From KLAP211 sp964650085 (GTDB taxonomy: Bacteria > Patescibacteriota > Dojkabacteria > J137), in NCBI GenBank assembly GCA_964650085.1, contig CAZYSE010000041.1, positions 1 to 10,005 of the forward strand: a stretch of 10,005 nucleotides of DNA, read 5' to 3'. Shown here in pieces: positions 5,359-10,005 of the stretch. A model generated the notes under the pieces. That model saw only the letters and a list, made by a program, of their open reading frames with translations, ran no database searches and was not told the origin of the DNA. Position 1 is the stretch's first letter; every line of letters begins with the position of its first letter. The position numbers and the translations under genes were made by a program.

Positions 5359-5436
5359 CCTGCCCGACATTTCCTCAAGTCATTTTCATCTCAATTCAGC
5401 ATTTAATAAGAATCGTTGGTGTGAGTGGCAGGCGGG
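5359..5436 (+). other. Insertion 2 in tRNA-Arg T loop, 78 bp
   Basis: It begins CCTGCCCGAC (9 of 10 bases as in insertion 1) and ends GGCAGGCGGG (10 of 10 as in insertion 1). It interrupts TTC|GACT without target-site duplication. The interior is AT-rich and not similar to insertion 1. The shared ends point to the same kind of element inserted twice. Confidence 0.7.
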
Positions 5437-5453
5437 GACTCCTACCAAGGATA
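5437..5453 (+). pseudogene. tRNA-Arg(CCU), interrupted: 3' piece (nt 57-73)
   Basis: GACT completes the T loop, CCTAC is the T-stem 3' strand, and CAAGGAT pairs all seven positions of GTCCTTG at 5117-5123 (one terminal G·U). A5453 is the discriminator. With the other two pieces it gives exactly 73 nt, the length of the intact copy. Confidence 0.78.
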
Positions 5454-5481
5454 TTTACACTTCAAAATAAGATGATATAAT
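5454..5481 (+). promoter_or_regulatory. Sigma-70-type promoter for the 5504 gene
   Basis: TTTACA (5454-5459, five of six -35 consensus bases) is followed by a 16-base spacer and TATAAT (5476-5481). TGA directly before the -10 makes it an extended -10. The start would be near 5488, leaving a leader of about 16 bases before the ATG, with no Shine-Dalgarno. Confidence 0.7.
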
Positions 5482-5503
5482 CCCCATAGTTACAAATTTT
5501 CAA

Positions 5504-6004
5504 ATGGGAGTCGATTATTACAGCGATTGTTATACACAAATGGGTTTAAACGCAGCCGAACAACGCGAACGCGAAGAACGACAGAAAAAAATCAGAATTG
5601 CATTAACAACTTTCCCCTTAGATTTTAAAAGAGATTGGTTAAACTTCAGAAATGTTATGAGTCTGGCCTACTCCAGCTCCATCGATTTTCTAACGGTTAT
5701 CTTAGATGATAAAACATTTGAACAACTTGATAATATAGTTCGAGCGATTCAAAGTGGCGCTGTGTATGAAATAATTCCTTCAGAGGATTCGATTGAACTT
5801 GTAAATGCTTATTTCAATCATGCTCGAATATCACGAACAAACTTTAAAGAATCAGGACTAGAATTAAAAGATTATCTAAAGCAGAAGCAAGGCGAGTTGA
5901 ATGATGCAGAAATTCGCAGAAAAGAAGCGATTGAAGAAAGAAGAAGACGACCCGTTCTACAAAAAATACGTGAAGGTTTTAGCGAAATGTTTAGAGAGTT
6001 TTGA
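5504..6004 (+). CDS. Hypothetical protein, 166 aa, charged ends
   Basis: I do not recognise this protein. It has no signal peptide or membrane segment and looks cytoplasmic. Residues about 17-31 are very rich in Glu, Arg and Lys and probably helical (EQREREERQKK). The middle part (about 35-110) has a mixed globular pattern with FPLDFKRDWLNFRNVMSLAY and DFLTVILDDKTFEQLDNIVR. From about 120 to the end it is again highly charged and helical, with ERRRRP near 145-150, suggesting a coiled or nucleic-acid-binding tail. The promoter just upstream supports expression. It ends in TGA, read as a stop, only 17 bases before the end of the convergent gene. No terminator is visible between them. Confidence 0.7.
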   Translation: MGVDYYSDCYTQMGLNAAEQREREERQKKIRIALTTFPLDFKRDWLNFRNVMSLAYSSSIDFLTVILDDKTFEQLDNIVRAIQSGAVYEIIPSEDSIELVNAYFNHARISRTNFKESGLELKDYLKQKQGELNDAEIRRKEAIEERRRRPVLQKIREGFSEMFREF

Positions 6005-6021
6005 TTTACCTAAGGGGGATA

Positions 6022-6504
6022 CTACTCAAAAATTATCTTTCCACCAGCTTCTAAATAGTCATTAAGTGTTACTTCAACTCGGTCTGTTGGCGTTACTGCT
6101 ACCCTACTCTTTTTCTGTGCCCCATTCTCAAGTGTAAAAGTATCTCCAGCAAGCACGTAAACTGTGCCTGTTGAATTTTTTATAAGCTCTTCCCATTTTG
6201 ATGGTAATATTGCGGTTGGAATAAAGGTTTCTGGATCCCATCGAACATGCCATGTATAGTCGCCTGCAAACTCAATTAATTTGGGTCTATTGACTACTGC
6301 AAATATGATTGGACTAATGAAATTCTTATCTGCAAAAACTGCTGTATCAAGATTAAAAGTTCTTTTTGGGTCCACTTCTCTACTAGGTCTTGGTTCTAGA
6401 ATTTTAATATCCGGATTAGGTGATCCATGAAAAACAAATCCTCTCTTTTTATATTCTTGTAGTTTAGCTAGAGTTGGATTCTTTTCTTTTTCAATCGAAT
6501 CCAT
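6022..6504 (-). CDS. Small protein with HGS motif, possible ADP-ribosyltransferase-like fold
   Basis: The 160-aa product starts at the ATG at 6504, one base after the stop of the upstream M23 peptidase gene. An in-frame ATG at 6543 would add 13 residues and overlap that gene, so I prefer 6504. The N-terminal part reads YKKRGFVFHGSPNP (18-31), then LEPRPS (36-41) and, after a polar loop, DTAVFADKN (53-61) with PIIFAVV (65-71). The pattern HGS...LEP...(A)VFA resembles small proteins with an ART-like fold, but I cannot confirm catalytic residues. The rest (about 80-160) is beta-rich with no known motif. No signal peptide is present. The tight coupling suggests translation together with the peptidase; a functional link is only inferred. 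Confidence 0.6.
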   Translation of the reverse strand: MDSIEKEKNPTLAKLQEYKKRGFVFHGSPNPDIKILEPRPSREVDPKRTFNLDTAVFADKNFISPIIFAVVNRPKLIEFAGDYTWHVRWDPETFIPTAILPSKWEELIKNSTGTVYVLAGDTFTLENGAQKKSRVAVTPTDRVEVTLNDYLEAGGKIIFE

Positions 6505-6505
6505 A

Positions 6506-7600
6506 TTAATAAGGCACGTATGGGCTAGGGTCGATAAAATCATACCCTCCTAATCGTAATCCGAAGTGTAAATGAGGTCCGGTTGAGTTTCCCGTACTTC
6601 CCTCGTACATAATTACATCTCCTTGATTCACTGCTTGGCCAACACTAAACGCACCAAAACCACTTCCGTGATAGTAGGATGTATAGACTCCGTTTCCGTG
6701 ATAAATTCTCACCATGTTTCCTTCTCCCCAGTTAGACCAACCAATGTAGTCAATAACACCAGATGCTGCAGCAAGAATTGGACAACCGTATGCTCCAGAC
6801 AAGTCCACGCCGTTATGCCATGGTAAGTAACCTCTACTAAATGAGTATCCTCCACAAGCACCCATAGGGTTAATAAAACTAATACCAGCTAGTACAGAAA
6901 CATCTACAGCAGGTCCTGTGTAATAGTAATATGTAGCTGACTGTTGAACCGGAACTGGTTTTGGAGGAATGTCTAATTTACCGCCTGGAATTAGAATAAG
7001 ACTTGTTGGTGTAAGTTTAAATTCAGGTGCTAATAACTGATTAACCTCAATAACCTGGAATCTATCTCCGGATGTCTTTGCAAGTACTGAATCTACTGTA
7101 TCGCCTTCTTGAACTTGATAAAGAACCCCATCGATCTCTGGAATTACAAGCTTAGCGCCAGCATCTATAGCTTCTGTATAGTAATCTATTGAAGGATTAG
7201 CCCATTTTATAGTGTCTGTTGAAACTCCATACTTTTCTGCAATCGATGGCACAGTATCGCCGTACTCAATAATATATTCATTTACTCTGAAGTTAAGAGA
7301 ACCACTAACAGTAATTTGAGTTTCAACAAATGCTCCTTGCTGTAATGTGTCTACATTCTGATATTCAATCCCACTTTCGTAGGAAATCTCAGAATTAGCT
7401 GATAACGAAACTCTTGCATTTAAACCCGTGGCAAATACGACTACAGTTATACCAACAATAGCCGAATGGATAAGCTTTTTGTATAAAGTACTTCTACCCC
7501 AGTGGGAACGGGCGATGATTTGGGATTGTTGTCTTTTAATCTCAAAGATAACCTTCTCCCTTAAACTAGGGTGCGATTGTTCTTTTTGTTTAAATTCCAT
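6506..7600 (-). CDS. Membrane-anchored LysM/M23 family metallopeptidase
   Basis: A likely peptidoglycan endopeptidase or cell-wall-binding hydrolase of 364 aa. A cytoplasmic N-terminal part (1-40) precedes one hydrophobic span (about 43-60), so the rest is outside the membrane. Two LysM-type domains follow, at about 108-154 (YIIEYGDTVPSIAEKYGVS, IPE) and 159-206 (YQVQEGDTVDSVLAKTSG, LILIPG). A proline-rich linker and a tyrosine run (about 211-228) lead to the M23 domain (about 245-364). The zinc motif is present: His262 and Asp266 in HNGVD, and HLH at 343-345. The family's catalytic histidine is likely within YYHGSG (309-314). rho lies upstream on the same strand but is separated by 144 bases with a hairpin element. 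A TATAAT box sits just before the ATG. Confidence 0.92.
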   Translation of the reverse strand: MEFKQKEQSHPSLREKVIFEIKRQQSQIIARSHWGRSTLYKKLIHSAIVGITVVVFATGLNARVSLSANSEISYESGIEYQNVDTLQQGAFVETQITVSGSLNFRVNEYIIEYGDTVPSIAEKYGVSTDTIKWANPSIDYYTEAIDAGAKLVIPEIDGVLYQVQEGDTVDSVLAKTSGDRFQVIEVNQLLAPEFKLTPTSLILIPGGKLDIPPKPVPVQQSATYYYYTGPAVDVSVLAGISFINPMGACGGYSFSRGYLPWHNGVDLSGAYGCPILAAASGVIDYIGWSNWGEGNMVRIYHGNGVYTSYYHGSGFGAFSVGQAVNQGDVIMYEGSTGNSTGPHLHFGLRLGGYDFIDPSPYVPY

Positions 7601-7610
7601 AGTAAGTAAT

Positions 7611-7616
7611 ATTATA
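7611..7616 (-). promoter_or_regulatory. -10 box of M23 peptidase gene, near-leaderless
   Basis: TATAAT on the - strand ends 10 bases before the ATG at 7600. Transcription would then start about three or four bases before the start codon. No good -35 is seen. The placement suggests a leaderless or almost leaderless mRNA. Confidence 0.5.
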
Positions 7617-7673
7617 CAATGAAAATAGGGTTTGAGCTATGTTACCAGGATTTCGGGCCAACAGCGTTTGAAG

Positions 7674-7743
7674 AACACCCCTGTCACTTCATGACATCCC
7701 CTCTTTTCCCGCATCAAGTGCGGGATCTAAAGGGAAAGGTGTT
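7674..7743 (-). other. Multi-hairpin element directly after rho
   Basis: The outer stem AACACC (7674-7679) with GGTGTT (7738-7743) encloses a TGTCA/TGACA hairpin (7682-7696) and a longer one: TCCC...TTT (7697-7706) with AAAGGGA (7729-7735) around TCCCGCA/TGCGGGA (7707-7725). It begins one base after the rho stop codon. It resembles the element after ndk in layout. No U tract follows on the - strand, so it may protect the 3' end rather than terminate. The rest of the rho-M23 interval (7617-7673) holds nothing I recognise. Confidence 0.6.
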
Positions 7744-7744
7744 A

Positions 7745-9034
7745 TTAGAAACTTTCGTGAAGTGTTGCTAAGAATTCTTCATTATTCTTAGTCTTTTTGA
7801 TTCTGCTAATAAGCATTTCTGCGGGATTTGCGTTAGTTTCTGATTTGATAGTATCTAACATTCGTACAACTCTCCAGGTTTGAGCTAATACCTCTGGTGT
7901 TAATAGTTTATCCTCGTTTCTAGTATATGATTGAGTAACGTCTATTGCTGGGTAAATTCTCTTTTCTGCAAGTTTTCTGTCTAATTTAACTTCCATGTTT
8001 CCTGTTCCTTTGAACTCTTCGAAAATAACTTCATCCATCTTAGAACCTGTATCAACCAAAGCAGTAGCAATGATGGTTAAGCTTCCTCCATTTTCCATGT
8101 TTCTAGCAGCTCCGAAGAATTTCTTTGGTGGGAAAATAGCTACAGGGTCGAAACCTCCCGAAAGAGTTCTTCCAGATGGCGGCGCAATGATGTTGTAAGC
8201 TCTTGCAAGCCTCGTAATACTGTCCATTAGCACTACAACATCCTTTCCATATTCAACAAGTCTTTTAGCTCGTTCTACGGCCATTTCTGCGATTTTTGTG
8301 TGATAATCTGGTGCTTCATCAAAGTTTGCGGCAATAACCTCTCCTTTTACGAATCTTTGTAAATCAGTAACCTCCTCAGGACGTTCTCCAACTAAAATTA
8401 CCATCAAATGAATTTCAGGGTGATTTTTTGCAATTCCATCAGCAATGTCTTTTAATAACCAAGTTTTTCCTGCTTTAGGTGGAGCAACAATCATTCCTCT
8501 TTGTCCCTTTCCGATTGGACACAGTAAGTCGATTAACCTTGTAGAAAGAACATGTTGAGTAGTTTCTAGTTTGATTTGTTGATCAGGATAAATAGGTGTT
8601 AGTTTTTGGAAGAAAGCTCTGGATAAAGCTTTTTCTGGGCTCATATTATTGATGGCCTCTACTTTTAGTAAACTTAAATATCTTTCTCCTTCTTTTGGAG
8701 GTCTTGCCTGACCTGAAATTAAGTCTCCTTGTCTTAGGTTAAATCTTTTAATCTGTGATCCTGATATATAAACGTCATTTTCTCCAGGAAGCATTGTAGG
8801 GCTTCTTAAGACGCCGTGTGAATCTTTAATAATTTCTAAGAAACCTTCTGCGAAGATATTACCTCCTCTTTTAGTTTCTTCAGCTACGATAGCCAAAATT
8901 AGATCAGATTGTTGAATGTCTTGATTATTAGGGATGTTGAGTTTCTCTGCCAGCGTTCTAAGTTCTACTAACGATTTTTCTTCTAAGTCATGTATACTTG
9001 TCGATTTTGAAATTGAGTCTTTCTTTGTTGGCAT
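7745..9034 (-). CDS. rho: Transcription termination factor Rho
   Basis: Rho is the hexameric RNA helicase that terminates untranslated transcripts. The 429-aa length is close to E. coli Rho (419). An N-terminal helical domain (about 16-53, LEEKSLVELRTLAEKLNI) precedes the cold-shock-like RNA-binding domain (about 58-127, with GFLEII and YISGSQIKRFNLRQGD). The ATPase core has IGKGQRGMIVAPPKAGKT with Walker A at 184-191, and GERPEEVTDLQR (216-227) holding the catalytic glutamate region. Walker B is VVVLMDSITRLARAYN (266-281), followed by the Q/R-loop region LSGGFDPVAIFPPKKFFGAAR (291-311). The KGTGNMEVKLDRKLAEKRIYPAID block (342-365) is diagnostic. It has its own consensus promoter and a structured leader. 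Confidence 0.98.
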   Translation of the reverse strand: MPTKKDSISKSTSIHDLEEKSLVELRTLAEKLNIPNNQDIQQSDLILAIVAEETKRGGNIFAEGFLEIIKDSHGVLRSPTMLPGENDVYISGSQIKRFNLRQGDLISGQARPPKEGERYLSLLKVEAINNMSPEKALSRAFFQKLTPIYPDQQIKLETTQHVLSTRLIDLLCPIGKGQRGMIVAPPKAGKTWLLKDIADGIAKNHPEIHLMVILVGERPEEVTDLQRFVKGEVIAANFDEAPDYHTKIAEMAVERAKRLVEYGKDVVVLMDSITRLARAYNIIAPPSGRTLSGGFDPVAIFPPKKFFGAARNMENGGSLTIIATALVDTGSKMDEVIFEEFKGTGNMEVKLDRKLAEKRIYPAIDVTQSYTRNEDKLLTPEVLAQTWRVVRMLDTIKSETNANPAEMLISRIKKTKNNEEFLATLHESF

Positions 9035-9157
9035 AAAATTATTGAAATAAATTACTAAATATTTGTGTTGTGGGAAAAGGGATTTTTTATAGTATATCAG
9101 GTAACTATGAGGGTGTTAGTACAAGCCTTGAAACTTTAATAAAATAGAAGCGCTATT

Positions 9158-9228
9158 AGTTAATCCGAGAGTCCAGTAAGTCAATTACTTACGCAATTGT
9201 GTACGCGAACCAGACTCTGGGATCAACC
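9158..9228 (-). ncRNA. Structured 71-nt RNA motif in rho leader, copy B (downstream)
   Basis: Numbered along the - strand RNA, nt 1-20 pair with 52-71 in a long helix with one C·C mismatch. An asymmetric internal loop (UCGCGUACA facing ACUU) follows. The apical stem CAAUUGC/GUAAUUG closes a GUAA (GNRA) tetraloop. Read on the + strand, the tetraloop and G·U pairs are lost, which orients the RNA toward rho. It differs from copy A at 14 of 71 positions, mostly with pairing kept. The family is not one I recognise. Confidence 0.7.
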
Positions 9229-9243
9229 AACAACAAGTTAAAC

Positions 9244-9314
9244 GGCTTATCCAAAAGTCCAGTAAGTCAATTATTTGCATAATTGTGCACGCGAACTAGA
9301 CATTGGGATCAGCC
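9244..9314 (-). ncRNA. Structured 71-nt RNA motif in rho leader, copy A (upstream)
   Basis: It is the same length and fold as copy B, 15 bases upstream of it in the transcript. The helix is nt 1-20 with 52-71 (mismatches at 5·67, 10·62 and 13·59). The internal loop is UCGCGUGCA facing ACUU. The apical stem CAAUUAU/AUAAUUG has a GCAA (GNRA) loop. It begins about 26 nt after the predicted rho transcription start. Tandem structured leaders of this kind include some riboswitches and protein-binding sites. Confidence 0.7.
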
Positions 9315-9346
9315 ATCTATCTTCTATTTTTTAAGGTTCTAACATT

Positions 9347-9374
9347 ATTATACCCTATAATCTTCGCGTGTCAA
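9347..9374 (-). promoter_or_regulatory. Consensus sigma-70-type promoter for rho
   Basis: On the - strand, TTGACA (9374-9369) is separated by 16 bases from TATAAT (9352-9347). Both hexamers match the consensus perfectly. Transcription would start near 9340, giving a leader of about 305 nt that carries both structured repeats before the rho ATG at 9034. Confidence 0.88.
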
Positions 9375-9437
9375 GTCCTATAGTAAACTTCACAGGGGGT
9401 ACAAAAGTAGCCTTTCACTCTACCAGCAAATGATTAT

Positions 9438-9472
9438 CAAGGATAGCCGGAATGAGCTATAAAAAATCCTTG
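9438..9472. other. Intergenic inverted repeat between clp and the rho promoter
   Basis: CAAGGATAGC at 9438-9447 faces GCTA (9456-9459) and TCCTTG (9467-9472), so CAAGGA/TCCTTG and TAGC/GCTA can stack with a run of A bulged out. No gene is visible in 9375-9495; this hairpin is the only structure I see there. Confidence 0.4.
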
Positions 9473-9495
9473 CAGGAAATGGTTTAGGAAATATT

Positions 9496-9530
9496 AATAA
9501 AAAGTCTAGCGAAAATAGAACTTTTCGACT
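9496..9530 (-). terminator. Likely Rho-independent terminator of the clp gene
   Basis: Read on the - strand, AGTCGAAAA pairs with TTTTC and GACT around a six-base loop with a small bulge, followed by TTTTTATT. It lies about 25 bases after the clp stop codon. The stem is AT-rich, so the strength is uncertain. Confidence 0.55.
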
Positions 9531-9539
9531 ATCGTGAAG

Positions 9540-9548
9540 TTATCCACA
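9540..9548 (+). other. Single perfect DnaA-box sequence
   Basis: TTATCCACA matches the DnaA-box consensus exactly. It stands alone; I find no second perfect copy in the window. Confidence 0.25.
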
Positions 9549-9553
9549 TGAAA

Positions 9554-10005
9554 CTAACTAAACGTAACAGTTGAGTCTTTTAGGGAGGCTTTCACCTCTA
9601 CTAATCCTTGTCGTTTTTTATCTAGACTTAAGCTGATAAGATGCTCTGCCAGTTTGTTTTCTAGCATTTCTACAACCTGTCGCTGTATGTTTCTTGCACC
9701 GTATTCCTTGCTGTAGCCCAGCTCACTTAGCTTTTCTACAACATCCTCGTCTACAGAAAGTCGAATTCCCTTAGATAATAGCTTAATCTTCGTCTCTTCC
9801 ACTACTAATTTTGTTATTGATCTTGCATCGTCTTTGTTTAGCCCACGGAAAACGTCTACTGAATCTATTCTATTAATCAATTCAGGCCTTAGTGTTTCTT
9901 TCAACCTTTCTATAATATTCTCCTTCATGTCGTCGTATGCTCGATCGAATCCGGCCTGATCGTCGCCTACCGAAACGTTGAATCCTAATCTGGTATCGTT
10001 AGACA
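9554..10005 (-). CDS. ClpB/ClpC-type AAA+ ATPase, C-terminal fragment
   Basis: The gene continues beyond the window edge; about 150 C-terminal residues are visible. They start with SNDTRLGF, the end of the sensor-1 TSN region of the second AAA+ module. RPELINRIDSVDVFRGL follows (arginine finger region, pattern RPE-[FL]-[IL]-NR-[IL]-D), and then GYSKEYGARNIQRQV, whose GAR is sensor 2. The protein ends shortly after the small D2 subdomain (VEVKASLKDSTVTFS), as in ClpB and ClpC. These hexameric unfoldases either disaggregate proteins or feed ClpP. The features separating the two (middle domain length, P-loop for ClpP binding) lie outside the window, so I leave the symbol blank. An ATG at 9928 is internal, not the start. 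Confidence 0.9.
   Translation of the reverse strand, partial: SNDTRLGFNVSVGDDQAGFDRAYDDMKENIIERLKETLRPELINRIDSVDVFRGLNKDDARSITKLVVEETKIKLLSKGIRLSVDEDVVEKLSELGYSKEYGARNIQRQVVEMLENKLAEHLISLSLDKKRQGLVEVKASLKDSTVTFS

Noticed and set aside
5504..6004. UGA recoded to glycine, as in some CPR lineages
   Set aside because: No in-frame TGA interrupts any recognised gene. TGA ends the 5504 gene at a sensible place just before the convergent gene, and the other stops are TAA or TAG.
6505..6543. ATG at 6543 as the start of the HGS-motif protein
   Set aside because: It would overlap the end of the M23 gene by 38 bases and add 13 residues unlike the rest; the ATG at 6504 directly follows the upstream stop.
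9158..9314. Two-unit CRISPR array
   Set aside because: The repeats are too long (71 nt), diverged at 14 positions, separated by only 15 bases, and show compensatory pairing. No cas genes are present.
9296..9316. Six-codon leader peptide (MADPNV) at the start of the rho leader RNA copy A
   Set aside because: The ATG and stop exist, but the frame is not kept in copy B and its codons overlap the helix arm, so pairing explains the sequence better.
9540..9548. DnaA box as a sign of a replication origin
   Set aside because: It is one isolated 9-mer with no cluster, no dnaA or dnaN gene and no AT-rich unwinding region tied to it. A chance match in 10 kb is plausible.

Overview
The window looks like part of a metagenome-derived scaffold from an AT-rich bacterium with a small, streamlined genome. 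A member of the Candidate Phyla Radiation (Patescibacteria) is my best guess. The reasons are short compact genes, no visible Shine-Dalgarno motif in front of almost any gene, an unusually long nucleoside diphosphate kinase, a divergent thymidylate kinase, and many short hairpin repeats between genes. Two runs of exactly 100 N (2072-2171 and 3410-3509) are scaffold gaps. No 16S rRNA is present, so the phylum remains an inference.

Region 1 (1-3389, + strand) is the conserved translation/secretion block tRNA-Trp, secE, nusG, rplK, rplA, [gap], L10 leader with attenuator, rplJ, rplL, terminator. rplA loses its 3' end in the first gap. rpoB and rpoC, which often follow rplL, are not here; a strong terminator and then the second gap follow instead.

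Region 2 (3510-5094, + strand) starts with three copies of a 27-nt hairpin repeat. A two-gene nucleotide-kinase operon follows (thymidylate kinase-like, then ndk), which would take dTMP to dTTP. It closes with a 79-nt element that folds as a four-way junction.

Region 3 (5095-6021) is the oddest part of the + strand. A tRNA-Arg(CCU) gene is present in three pieces that rejoin exactly into a 73-nt tRNA. It is interrupted once in the anticodon loop (37/38) and once in the T loop by two insertions with near-identical GC-rich ends. The first insertion carries an intact second tRNA-Arg(CCU). An unrecognised 166-aa gene with a good promoter follows.

Region 4 (6022-9374, - strand) holds rho, then a membrane-anchored LysM/M23 peptidase, then a small protein with an HGS motif that may be ADP-ribosyltransferase-like. 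rho has a consensus promoter and a leader of about 300 nt. That leader contains two tandem 71-nt copies of a structured RNA with GNRA tetraloops and compensatory base changes, which I do not recognise. It is the best candidate here for an undescribed regulatory RNA.

Region 5 (9375-10005, - strand) is the C-terminal end of a ClpB/ClpC-type AAA+ chaperone that begins outside the window, followed by a likely terminator.
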